64,000 bases of DNA from Tilletia caries (Eukaryota; Basidiomycota; Exobasidiomycetes; Tilletiales; Tilletiaceae). Of this stretch, positions 10,242 to 22,495 are shown piece after piece. The position numbers and the translations under genes were made by a program. Under the pieces are notes generated by a model. That model ran no database searches. It was not told the origin of the DNA and saw nothing but the letters and a program-made list of their open reading frames with translations. Within the stretch, counting starts at the first letter, position 1. Every line of letters begins with the position of its first letter. The stretch lies in assembly GCA_032718865.1 (NCBI GenBank), contig JALUTQ010000003.1, positions 1,022,001 to 1,086,000 on the forward strand, read 5' to 3'.

Positions 10242-12493
10242 ATGACAGCTGTCGTAACCGCAGCGAAGATGGCCCAACCTCTCATATCACGCCATCCAAA
10301 GCCGTCGCTCACAGTGAGCTTCTTCAACTACGTCGTCAAGCAACAGGTGCGTTCGCTTCCCTTTCGTTCAGAACCACGAGATTGCCGGCGATACCCTTCG
10401 CTTTGCTGATCATCTCTTTCTCCGTCTTTCACCAGGTCCCCGTCATAGCAGCGCAGGTGAGGAACTCTCTCCACTCATCCTCTTCTCCAAGCGAGTTAGC
10501 TGACTGGTACCATTCTACCGCTGCAGACGCTCCTGGTAGGCGAGATCATCAGGAAGGTCCATGTCGACTACCGCATGGGTGTACGGGCGCGCAAACGTGG
10601 TCACCTTAATGTGAGCGAGCTCCTGTATATGACCATCAAGTGAGTTGACTCTTCACGTGCATGTATGGGCCTCCGGCTCCTCGCGAATCATACCACCCGT
10701 AGCTGGCTAGGCGCTGATATGTCCTCATCGTTGTCCCCAGGTGCTTCGCCATCGTTGCCGTCATCCTCGATTGTGTTCTTCAGGAAGTGAGTGGACGTTT
10801 TTTTTTTTTACTCGTGGGAAGAACCAAGGCTGAAGATATTGCCCCCTCCGTGCAGTCGACGATATTGGCGACTCCGAAAGCATGCCACGCAGCAAGTTCA
10901 GCTAGCACCTTCCTTTGGTACACGTCGTCGACTTTGGTTGCTGCGGCCTTGGCCTGGTGAGTCTACTTCCATACAAGTTTCCTCCTTTTGAGCCTGCACG
11001 AGTCTGACAACTATTTTTCTCTCTTGAACCTTTTCAAATGATAACAGGCGAACGTACATCATTTTCGGTCGAAGTAGACGCGCTCTGCGACTCCTGCTCG
11101 GAGGCCTTGCGCTTCAATTCACCATGACGATTCTTGCGATCTGCAAGACACACAAGCTTATGCTTATCGACGATGGGTGAGTCTCTCGAACTTGTTCCCC
11201 CCTGATCAAAGATGTTCGCTGCTGAATACGGACATACTCCTACGACAGCTACTGCGACTACGACGAAGAGCAGTTCATGGACCTCAAACGACCCTGGTAC
11301 CACCTCGCTGCGCCGTGGTTCATTTTTGTGACCTTCCTATTTGACGCGAGCGTGGTCACGGCTTCCACCTATAAGATTGTTTCGGGCGCCAGGAGCCCGC
11401 TCGGCTTCTCCGCCCTGGCTCGTGTGCTGATCACGAACGGGGTCCAATACGCTGCCTTGGTCTGCACGACGAACTTCATCGAATTTATTCTGATCGCTAC
11501 CGTCTCCCACAAGATACCGAGTGAGTACGGATACATCATCCTTAACCCGTTCTCGAAGACTCAGAAAATTGACTGGATTTTCCCGCATCCTGAACTGCAG
11601 GCCTTCTCAACTTGTCCATCACGATCCAGATCATCACGGGCCTGAACCTGATCGCGGAAGAGCAGGACGCTGTGCACGGCTACACTTGCTCCCAAGCACA
11701 CAACGGACCGAAACACTACGAGTACGCATCCGACAAGAGTCCGGCATTGCCTCGAACCAACAGAACAGGAGCAAGCAGGGACACGGGCTCGGTCAGTGGA
11801 TACGGCATTTCTACCACCCAGCACGACTACAAGGAAGGCATGTACCCAAGCATGATCTGCGAGGACCCCGACGTTGTGGAGATGCACACGTGCGTCGATG
11901 TCGAGGCTCGCTCGGACCGGTCCGACCCGCAGAGCGGACCCATCTCGGCTGATAGCGCACCGCACCACTCGCGCAGTCCTAGTGTGCCGTGGGAGATCAC
12001 CATGGGCAGTTCCTCCGTTCGACGCAAGCCGGCTCCTATCCCGACTGCCGGTGGCGCCAAAGTTCGACACACCATCGCCTATTCGCCCACGGAAGCTGAA
12101 CAGTCCCACACTTCGAGTGTGCAACCGGGACTGACTCTCAATGGTGGTGGTGGTGATGGCGTCGACGGCGGCGCGGACATCGAGATGCAAGAGCGACCGT
12201 CGACGACGACGACGACGAGTATGAGCAACACTCTCGGTCTCGAGCGTGCCGGCTCAGTCGCACACTCCATCTCGAGGTCTTCGAGCTTCCAGCGGGCAGC
12301 GTCGTCGAGTGCCGGTGGTGGCGAGGGTGCACCGATTCCTAACACTCCGATGGGCGGTGTCTCCATTCGCTCGATCCGACAGGCGATCGAGAGGGGTACT
12401 ACTTTGGACGTTCCGATGTACGCCCGTCCGGATAGCACGCTGGAGGTCATCCCTACGAGCTCGCAGTGGCCCAACAACCGAACGGGGGAGTAG
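10242..12493 (+). CDS. Putative seven-transmembrane protein of unknown function
   Basis: Eight exons (10242-10346, 10436-10456, 10527-10639, 10741-10786, 10856-10956, 11048-11176, 11249-11520, 11601-12493) sum to exactly 560 codons (559 residues). Six to seven hydrophobic helices can be seen, among them KCFAIVAVILDCVL, STFLWYTSSTLVAAALAW, LLLGGLALQFTMTILAI, APWFIFVTFLFDASVVTA, YAALVCTTNFIEFILIA and LNLSITIQIITGLNLIA. They are followed by a roughly 250-residue hydrophilic Ser/Thr-rich tail with GGGGDGVDGG. The topology recalls fungal integral membrane or receptor-like proteins, but I see no diagnostic receptor motif. Exon 2 is only 21 nt. A duct between alternative functions (receptor, transporter, scaffold) cannot be chosen from sequence. 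Confidence 0.75.
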
Positions 12494-13540
12494 ACGCACC
12501 CGCCCTCCGGGGGAAAAAGGCCGTTACCTCGCGAACGTCCCGTCCACCGCTTTCGTCTTTCCACTGCGGTGCCAGCGATCGCCCTTCCGAGCTTGAGACC
12601 GCCAAAATCATCCTTTCACCAAATCTGCTTACGCTTCTACGACCACAACACAACCGCTGTCACGTCATTTCCCCTGTGTCGACCTCGATGAGAAACATCG
12701 CGGGCAAGACGATGCGGGTGGGTCGAAGAGATCACCGAGCTCAGGTGTCTCCGCACCACCGCTCCGACTCTACGACTTCCATCCTCACGCCTCACCCTTC
12801 GCCTTCGCCCCAGAGCTGTAACTGCTGCTTTTTTACGACCCTTTCCCAAGTCCGCCCATTGTATCCCTTCTACCACGCCGGCACTCTCATCTATAAGCTG
12901 TTACCCTCTTCTTCGATCCCCAGCTGCTAAACACGATTCAAATGTCATCGAATCACACAGTACTCAGTCAGATCAACATCGATCTTTCTTTGGAATTGTG
13001 AGGGGAGACTGTTTGTTCTTCTATATCCTTGCTTGACAGTTGACAATAATTTGGACGCGGTGTTATGGAGTGAGGAAGGGAATGTATGAGAGAACGAAGT
13101 CGAATGGGAAAGGGGCTTGCCGACCGGTCGAAGGTTGAATTCAGGGCTTGCGAAGGGAGGGGAGGGGAAACGGACACATCAAGAGCGAATGGAACAACAT
13201 GGAAGAGCGGACTTTACATATGATGGCAGGTCGAGAAGTAGTAAAAGCGCGGTCAAGGCGGCCGAGTCCGTTAAGGAAAGCGGAGGCGATAGTATGTGGG
13301 GTCGCTCGAGGGTTCGTCTGCCAGAGAGAGTGGCATGTCGACTGTCGATGGGGGGGTAGCAGTAGCGGTACTGTGACAATTTGCGAAAGACGTTGCCAAG
13401 ACGTGAAATGGCGGCAAATCATGCTTGGGATTGGGAGAAAGACCTCAAGTCGTTTGAAAATTTTCCTTTTTTGAGGGGGTTTAGGTGTGAGACGTAATAG
13501 ATTTGAGGAGAAGTCGTCGGCAAGCTGGTTCTGACGCTTT
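12494..13540. other. Intergenic, convergent 3' ends
   Basis: One kb lies between the membrane protein (+) and the zinc-finger gene (-). It is C/T-rich after the first stop. I see no gene, RNA or repeat signal in it; short open frames here lack codon bias and splice support. Confidence 0.4.
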
Positions 13541-16500
13541 TTACGGCAAGGGCCGAGCTGTCACGATCAAGTTCGAACCCGTCTTCGAATTTCCTCGGCT
13601 ACCTGTCGGAGAGGAGGAAGAAGTAACAGGCGGACCGTTGTTGTTGTTGTTGTTGTTGTGTGTAAACTCGGCGTTTCGCTCGAGGTGCGACGTCGTGCGA
13701 CCCGTCGAGAAGGGCAGCCTGGCAGTGCTCCCACTCCCGTTGATGGAAGGCCCCTTGTTTGTTGAGCCAGCGGTTGGACCGCAGTGGGCAGGTGTAGCAG
13801 TGAGTGCCGCCGAGGAAAGGACCGAGAGCGAGAGGAGTGCTGACGATGCCGTTGACATAGTGGGCGACACGGGGTCGGCGTTCTGAGGCAGCACAACTCT
13901 CGATTGAGGTGCGGCAGAGTTTGAGTTACCCATACCGCCATTATTCACGTTCGAATGAGAGCTGGCGGACAAGTTAGGACTCGGCACGGTCGCAGGCACA
14001 GTGACAGTCGACTGTCGACGCGACAACGTTTCAGCAGAAGCGTGACTAGGCACGGGTGGGGCTGACATACTCGAGTCTGCCGTCGGTCGAGGCACGGCGG
14101 AACTGATGACGTTCGTGGTCATTGGCCGAGCCAGAACGCCGTTGCCATTGCCGTTGCTGTCCGACGGCATGGCCGGGTTCGAACGCCAATGAGGCGAGAA
14201 CTTGGGCGCGGTTCCTGCGACAACGGCCGCAGTGAGATTGCCATCAAGAGCCAGTCCAGCCCCATTCGATGTCAGGCTCAGCGACCAATTATGGGCACCG
14301 CAATGTACAGGTCGCTGATTCATCTGCCAGTTGGGGTTCCCCGTGGGCAAATTCGGCTGGAAAGGCTGCGACACACGCCCCGATCCGGAGTTTGCGACAG
14401 GCATGCGACTGTCCGAATGGGTTTGAGCAGCTTCTCGGCCAGCCTCAGCATAGAGCGCCATCCGCTCCTCGCGTTCTCGTTCCCATGCATGATCAGCGTC
14501 GTTCAACCCTTGCCAAGCACGCATCGAGTTCGGCGACGCCTGCACGCTGTGCGCGGGAGAGAAATCCGCCGTGCCTGGGTCTTTGTTCGGCATGAACTCC
14601 GTCGGAGGCTGCAAGGTAGCTCCGCCGGGCATGACAGGGCCGGCTGAGACGTATGCCACGCCGGGCCAGGCACCGTAGCCGTTCGAAGTGGCCGTGGTCA
14701 TCCACGTCGGGCCCGAGTCAGAAATGAGTGCATGTCGGGTCTTCGACGGTCGGAAGTCGTCCAGAATACTGGTGGGACCGTCCAGCGGCACGGGCTCGCC
14801 ATTGCGTTTGGCAGGGCCATTGCCATTGCCGTTGCCAGCCATCTGTTGTGGGAAGGCAGCCGGTCGCGACCCGGGATGCCCGTCCGTGGCATATACGAGT
14901 CCGTGGCCGGTCATCGGTGCAGGTGCCGAGCGATCATACATCTGGGACTCGTACGCGCTCCTGGCAGGCCCATTACCGACAACCGGACGCGTCCTCCGTG
15001 TACCATCGTGCCCGTTGATCAGATTCGCATCCAGAGCAAAGTCGGCCTCAGACCGCACCACGCCTTGCATGTCATTCAACGGAGTCGAGCCCTCTGTCGT
15101 CCGGCCCGTACGCTCGCTCTGGTGATCAAACGTCGACGGACCAACGGAGGACATCCGAGATTCGTGCGACGATCCGGCCAGGTTGGATGGAGGATGGTGC
15201 GAATGAGGTGCGCCGGACTTGCTCCGCGTCTGACTGCTCTGTCCAGAATTGCCATTCCCCGAGGAATCAGGCGGGCTCGAATTGTCATCCGTCGTCCCCG
15301 ACGGTGTGCCCTCGCCGTTCCAGTGATTAGCCGACTGGCCCTGTTTGCCCCCAGCACCGACCATGCGCTCAAGCGTCTCTCCCTTCTTGCGACCTTTAGA
15401 GTCAAGCACGTCGTGTACCACCGCGATGGCTGTGCCTTCCTCGAGCGCCTTTCGGCCCAGGGCCACACTGGGAGTCATCATGTCCGAGTTGATCGATCGA
15501 ATGTCGTCGTCCTCAGCTTGCATCGAGTCATCCTCGGCGGGGTGTTGGGGCATGAATCGCAAGTCACTCGAGGACGGACCGGGGGAGCCAATCGAGTCGT
15601 CCTCGCGCCGGACACGCGGACGTGCTTTGGGCTGGATGATATGGGTGCGGTAGTGTTGCAAGCTGTTGTCCTGACGCGAAAATTTCGCCTTGCAACCTGG
15701 AAACGTGCATCGGTACGGCTTTTGACCTGGAAAAATAATTGAGCATGTACATGCTTGTTTTCAGCTTCTACTCGTCTCTCTAGCTCAGGTTGGTAATTCT
15801 GCAGTCCAGAAATCAGTGCCAAAAACTCACCTGTGTGTATGCGACTGTGTCGTGCAGCGTGTCCACTGGTGGAGAATGTCTTGTCACAGCCCGGGAACGA
15901 GCACGGGTACCGCTTCTTCCCGTCTGGCCCTTTCTGGGGCACGATGCGCGTCCGGGGTGGGACCTCGAGAACTATGCTTGTTCCAGCCAGCGCACCTGCT
16001 CCGGCTCGGCTGTTCGTCGGGTACGGGTCACTCGAACGAGCTGTTCTCTCATTTCGCCCGCTGCCGAGTCGATGAGTGCTGCTGGTGTTGCTGTTACTGT
16101 GACTGCTGCCCGCAATCGCGTTCGCCGGTACCATGACACTCTTGTTGAAATCACTAGCGAACGGCAGGCCTTGTCCCTCGGTACTTTTGATGCCATCAGG
16201 TTCACCATTGGAGGAGAGGTCATAGTAGCTTGCTGGCGGCGGAGGAGGAGCGGACAAATAGGTGGACGAACCAAGTAGCGCGCCTGGGAAAGTAGGTGGT
16301 ATCGCGTTCCCTCCCATGACAGGACCGAATCCTGCGAATCCACCGCTGCCATTCATCGATGAATCGAGCGGAGGCAGTCTGTGACCTTGATCGAGTTGTC
16401 CGGGAAGGTGTGTCGCAAATGGGCCAGGTGGTGGGAGCGAGGAGGAAGGAATCGTGCTCGGGAAGGCGCCGTCGGGAGGAGGAAGCAATCCGTGTGCGGA

Positions 16501-19353
16501 AGACGTCACCGTAGGGCCTTGCTCGGCGTACATCATCTGAGACGAAGGCTGGTGTTGCTGAAAGCCGAAGTTCTGGGGAGCTCCGGGAAGAGCTGAGTAG
16601 TACTCCTGTGCATTGAAAGCGTGTCCCAATTGCATCTGTCCAACCAGATGAGGGGCGGGAGCGTTACCACCATTACCAGGGCCGGGCTGCTGCATGCCGT
16701 CGTTCATCATTCCAGGCATGGCCGACTCGCCGGTTGAGCCGAGGTAGGCAGACGAAGGCAGCTGGACCGTCCTTACTTCAAGGGGCCGCGAACGCAGGGA
16801 AGCAGCGTTGAGCACAGCCGGATCGGCCGGATGCAATTTGGCACCGTAGCGACTTGGGTGCGAGCCAGCCGAGTGATGGGCCGGATGGGTGTACAATGCC
16901 GGGGATGCGATGGAAGGACCTCGGGCAGCCATGCCGAAGGAGCCGTCTTGTGTGGATGCAGAGGAGCGGCTGGGCCGTGCTGGGTAGCTGTGGTGTTGGG
17001 ATGTCAGAGGCGGCAGGAAGGGAGGGACACCCAGCTTACCATGACCGTGTCCATTGATTGGAAGCGGGTGGGCGTGTTTGGCAGAAGCAGCAGCAGCAAG
17101 CGGGAGGTACTTGTGGCTTGTTGAGACTCCACTTGCACTGCTGCGTCGACTGCTACCAAGCTCCTGGTTGTCAAGCTCCATCATCTTCACCCGCCCCGGT
17201 GACAACGACGATGATGACATCTCCGTCACGTGACCACTCGGTAGCCGGCGGTGTTGCAGAAATCCCCGATCTGGCATGACACCATCGAGAATCGGGCCAT
17301 CACTGCCATGCTGGTGAGAATGCTGATGCTGAGGCTCCGCCATGCCCGGGTGTGGCGAGAGGTTGAGTCGAGCGAGGTTGGGAAGCGTCTTGCTGTAGGT
17401 GTTCATCGAGTTGCTCCCTGCACCGCTGAGAGACGGCAGCGGCAGTCGAGCCGCAGCAGAGCTGATCGAACGCTGCCCATTCGGTGTCCCCGTCAGGTGA
17501 GGAAGCTTGGGCCGGGAAGGCACCCCTGATTCATCACTGTGATGGACTTGTTGTTCGGAGCGACCATGTTGCTGCTGCTGATGTGGCTGTGACGAATGTT
17601 TGTCCCCGTCCTGCTGCAGATATCCATCATGGTCAACCTGATCCTCGAGCCGTTTTTCCTCCGAGTCGTCCATCGGCTCAGGACTGCTGACCATGTTGTC
17701 CTTTCGAATCATTTTCTGTCCAGTTAGCCCGGACCCACGCGACGAATCTTGACGACGGTGACGAGGTCGATGTTGCTCCTGCTGCTGTTGCTGCTGTGGA
17801 TGATGGTGATGTTGTGGATGATGTACATCATGCTGATGTGGGTGGTGGTGAGGATGTAGCCTGCCATGACGCACACGATCGTCGTCCATTGCAGGCGGCG
17901 ATGCCGCATCGACATCCAATGCAGCCCGCTCCGCAGGCCCCGGATGCCGCTCATGACGAGGATAAGCCTCAAGACCTTTTGCCTTCAGCTCCCTCTGCGC
18001 TCCTGCAACGGCTGCCAACGTCTTCAGAGGCGTCGTGACAGAATCGCTGGACCCAAACGATCGCAGCGGATATGGCAGACCATGCGCTCCAGCTCGGATC
18101 TGTGATAGCCAGGTCCGATTGGCAGTCTCTTCCTCGTCCTCCGATTCGCTCAACTCATCTTCGCCAGGATGGGCCACCGCCCATTCGCTATGCCACCGAG
18201 CTTTGGCCTTCTCCTGCTCAGCCACGACTTGAGTGCCGACCTCGGGTCCCTCTCCTTCGACTGCTCCCGCAAAGTAATGGGAAGGGCACGCATGGCCGGC
18301 CTTTCCACCGTCGCCTGGCTTCTTCTCTCCTCCTACTCCGGCCCCGTCAAATTTGCCGCTGCCTTCTCCAAATGAGCCGAGAATCGAATCAGGCGTGGAC
18401 AAATCAGTGGATGCGTCCAGCCCGCTCCGACCGAGGCCGGTGGAACCTACACGATCGAACATGCTGGCGGAAGAGGCGGTCCCGCTCCCGCTGGTCGAAG
18501 TCAAAACACTGTCGGTTGCTCCCGATCCTGTGCCACTGCCGCTGGCGCTGGCGGTCCCTGGAGGCGACGCTTCGGCAGAAGTAATCTGTTCGCCAGAGCC
18601 GACGCCGCTCAGCGAACTCTGACTGGCTTCACCTGATGGGGCGACTTCATTCCCACTTCGTGCCCGATCTGATTCACCCTCATCACCCTGGTCAGCCAAT
18701 TGAGCCTCCTCAAGACTCCGCTCGGATCGTCGACTGCGATGTGGGTTCCGTCGTGGAGGAGTGGGCCCACTTCCATGCGCTCGTGCTGTCCCGCTGCTCG
18801 TCCGGGACCCTGTCCGCGCTAGTGGATGGGCATACTCGTGCTCGTCGGCCACACTGTAGTCCTTCCGCTGTACGTGTTCGCTCACAGCGGGGATTTGGCC
18901 ATTCATGACTCCCCCGCCCTGTGCACTCTGGAGAGGAGACGGCCCTGGTGATTTGGATACGTCTGCAAGTCTGCTGCTACTTCCGCTACCGCTACCGCTT
19001 CCGCTCTGTGTGTGAAAACTGTGGACGCTAGAGGGTGGTCTCCCATAGAGCGACGATCGAGCAACGCAGTCGGGTCGCTTATTGAGAACCGCAAGCTCGC
19101 TTCTCCTCCGAGACGGACTAGGTTCGAGCGATGGTCGGCTGCTTCCTGTAAACGAGGGGCGACCGTCAACGTCGACCAATTTGCGTTTGAGCGAGCTGTT
19201 GTGAGAATATGTGGCCATCGTAGGCTGTGATTGAGTCGATGTCGGGCTCGGTCTGCTGAGATTGGTGTCGGTGCTGCTGGTGCTGCCGCCGCGTTGATCG
19301 TTCAAGATGGAGACGACGTTTCCGCGTGCTGTGGGAAGCTGGAAGGACGACAT
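13541..19353 (-). CDS. Very large NRG1-like two-finger C2H2 transcription regulator
   Basis: Two exons (19353-15831 and 15726-13541) joined by a 104-nt intron encode 1,902 residues. The intron splits the linker between two C2H2 fingers. Finger 1 reads YPCSFPGCDKTFSTSGHAAR then HSRIH. Finger 2, seen only after splicing, reads YRCTFPGCKAKFSRQDNSLQ then HYRTH (about residues 1,150-1,205). The STSGH.ARH.RIHTG and FSR.DN.LQHYRTH signatures match the yeast Nrg1/Nrg2 repressors, which act in glucose repression and filamentation. The rest is Ser/Gly/His/Gln-rich and disordered: HPHHHPHQH- and QQQQQ-type runs in the middle and an Asn run (GTT repeat at 13639-13660) near the C-terminus. Function as a repressor is inferred from the fingers only. 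Confidence 0.8.
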
Positions 19354-21871
19354 GGCTAGGGGAAGAAGAAGGAGAGATGGGTCGGTGCTGATTGCCTGTT
19401 GGGAAGGAAGAGCCGATCTCCGTCAGCATCAAGAGAGAGAAGGAGGAAGAGGAAAGACTGCACGTACGATCCAGAACGAGAACGAGAACGAGAAGGCCTA
19501 GCCGATGCTATGGCTACGAGGCTTTGGGAAGGAACACGCCAAGATCGCAGAGGCAGAAGACCTCGAACGAATGCGTGATGGTGCTGGATTTTGGATGCTG
19601 GATGCTGGACGTCCTCGGGATGGCCCTGATGCAGGGAGAACCAGGAGGGCGAAGATGCAGAATGCTGTCCGAACTCCGATGACGATGAGCGAGTTGGCGC
19701 TAGGACGGAGGTGTCTCACTACAGCGTGACGAAGGGTCCTATCAATGAAGAAAGAAGAGATGAGAGTCCCTGTTGCTGCGACCCTTGCCCGACTTTGGGG
19801 CTGGGCGTATCGTAACGGGGCGAACTTTTCTCGATGAGATGGGAATAATTGGACCTCGGGATCTTGGCCAGGCAAAGGGCGGGGGCGAATGAGCTTTGGT
19901 TTTGGCTTCGTCCTGAACTTCGTCCCTTGTCCTACTTCGGGGTGTGATGTCAACAAAGATCGTTGGTCGTTTTCGATGGCAGGTCGCCTCCCCGTGTTCG
20001 TGTATGTGAATGGGAAGGACGGGTCCTGGCAACGAGACTCTGTTTACTTGCTTACGCTACTCCTGGCAAATGCAAAGGCAGTTGCAACTTGCGAGAAGAC
20101 GGCGGCTGGGACAGAAGATAGGAGATGCTGCTGATGGACGAAGGTTGGCTGCGAACGACGATGGTTCTGTCAAGAGTGTCAGAAATGTGAGGCCGGAGGC
20201 AGCGTCATTCATCCACTTTCGATGTCGAACAAAAACGACGTACCGTTTCCAATTTAGACCCTGCTTCGTAGATCTTAAAGAGTTCAGGGTCAAGGTAGGG
20301 AATAGGCACTGTTCGCCAGCGCTGTGGTTCCTGTTCTGACTTCTGATGGAGGAGTCAGAGTCTGGGCCTGGAAGTCAAGATAAAGCGACAGTTGCGGTGG
20401 TATAAAGAGGGGGAAAAGAGAGTTAGCGAGGGTCACGCCTCAGGCGGATGCGCTGCTGCTGCGGTGATGTCCGCCTCGTCCGTTCCGCACTCGAGCGCTC
20501 AGGCCGCTCAGCGTGGGGGAGTCGAGAATCTTCGCTGGCTGCTGGCGGGCCGATGGTGGGAGCAACCTCGATGCAGGCGGTGGTCTTCGTGGTGATCGGG
20601 TCGGGTCCCAAAAGGAGACAAGGCACATCAACCCATTTTCAGCAGGAACCCCTTCCCTCTGCTCTGGGGCTGCCAAATGACTACTTCATCTCAAAAACAT
20701 GAGTCTTAACTTAGCGCTGAGCGCTGAGCCTCAACTCATATTAAAATGATCTGCACTGGTTAAATTGACGCCGATGGGGGTGAAATTTGCCGCAGTGATC
20801 GGGATCGGGATGCACAATGCACATGAAGCTCAGCGGGACTGCGGGAGATCCAGGCTCCAGCCACTCACTACTCACCACGCCGGAGTGAAATCATCCCATG
20901 TGTTGACGGCCCCGGAAGGTGGAAGTTGGTACATAATGAAAACCCTGCGCGCTGAGCGCTGAGCTCTCCACGAGCGACAGGACCCAGCGGCTGCGAGCCT
21001 GTGGACCTCACACGGAACCCATCACGCGACTTGACAAAGCACCCTCAGATAGTCCAATGAGTCGATGTTAAGACACTATGTACTAGATAACTGGAGCTTG
21101 GGCGTTTATTTGTTGCGGTAAGGTGAGGGATTTTTAAATCAAAATGTAAACAAGAGTAGTGGTCACGGTGGTCGCGTGGCCGATCCACGATCCACACGGA
21201 CGTTTTTCGAGAAAGGCCACAGGCATCGAGGATCGCAGATCGAACCTCAAACGCTGCGCATAAGACGGCGGGAGACGGGAGTTCACAGGGGTCTCGGCTG
21301 CAGACTACAGTGGCCAGTTTGCGGCTCTGCTCACCGCTCAGTTGTAGTGCTCACTGCTGCCGCCGCTTGTAGGTGCAGGACGCTGCGAGCCTATTCGACC
21401 CTCTGCAACGTGCGGGCTTCTGTCATGTCACATGTGAGGACAAGATATGACTGGCTCCCGAGTGATATGAGTACATAGTAGTCCTGGGCTCCTGGCCAGG
21501 CGAGCTGGTTCGATCCCATATATATGATTTCGCGGCTGGGAATCTCACGTTCTCGACGCACATAATTTCAATCGAAGTTCAGAATCCGACGATACCGAGG
21601 TTACCGACATGAGGGTGTCGGAGTTGGGGGAAGGAGCCTTGGCAAAACAGGGTTCATTCTGACCCAAGAAGACCCTGGAAGACCCTGGGGCATGTGGGTG
21701 TGATAACCAAGGGGTTGGCGGTGGACTTTTCAAGAGGTCTCAGGAGCCAGGACGCAGATCCGTATCAATCCCGTTATTTCCGACGGTGTGACCGATTATG
21801 TAAGCGAGGTTCAACCTGTTCCCGCTGAGAAATTCTTGGAAGGACCGAGTAGTGGACAGGTTTGGGTGAAG
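19354..21871. promoter_or_regulatory. Long divergent spacer between the zinc-finger gene and EF-G2
   Basis: These 2.5 kb have no supported gene. They contain an AGAACG-type hexamer run at about 19468-19495, the tandem words TGGATGCTGGATGCTGGA near 19592, and two direct copies of GCGCTGAGCGCTGAGC (20714-20729 and 20949-20964). The length suggests a complex promoter or 5' leader for the regulator. A T-arm-like GGTTCGATCCC at about 21510 has no cloverleaf around it. Confidence 0.4.
20714..20964. repeat. Direct repeat GCGCTGAGCGCTGAGC, two copies 235 bp apart
   Basis: Identical 16-mers at 20714-20729 and 20949-20964, each itself a tandem of GCGCTGA. Each contains the palindrome AGCGCT. They lie in a non-coding spacer; no terminal repeats or coding frame were found between them. 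Confidence 0.6.
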
Positions 21872-22461
21872 ATGATGATTAGGAAGTCGGTCAGAGCATC
21901 GAGCTCGACAGCTCGCGTGGCAGCGGGACTGGGACTGTCACTGTCCCCGTACTCGGCGTCGGCGCCCGCATGTCCCCGATGCTCCCTCCGCCAAAATGCA
22001 GGCCAGAACATTCCCCCCCATGTTTCCGTTCCGAGGTCCAAGATTTCTGCTCCTCAGCCCTTCCTCCGCTCCTTCTCGACCTCGACCTCGACCTCGACCT
22101 CGACCTCGACCCGGACCTGGTCTCTCGCAGACGGCCTCGCGACGCCGTACCTGCCGGACCTGATCCGGAATATCTCCATTATCGCCCATATCGACGCAGG
22201 CAAGACGACGCTGACAGAAAGACTGCTTCTTTACGCGCAACACCAACAGGCCTCGTTGTCCTCCGCAACTTCACCCGCAGGTTCGAGCTCGTCGCCGTCC
22301 GTCTCCCAGGACAAGCATCTCAGCCATGTCTCACTGCCCGGTAGCGTCGATACTGGCACCACGGTCACCGACTTCCTCGACGCGGAGCGCGAACGCGGGA
22401 TCACCATCCAAAGCGCCGCTGTCGGACCACTGTATTGGAACACCACAACATCACCTTCCAA

Positions 22462-22495
<34 letters not shown>

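Noticed and set aside
14732..15742. 336-codon open frame on the + strand
   Set aside because: Antisense shadow of the C-terminal exon of the zinc-finger gene; Arg-rich translation with no domain.
21440..21530. Possible tRNA gene around GAGCTGGTTCGATCCCAT
   Set aside because: A T-arm-like sequence is present but no D-arm, anticodon arm or acceptor pairing is found upstream.
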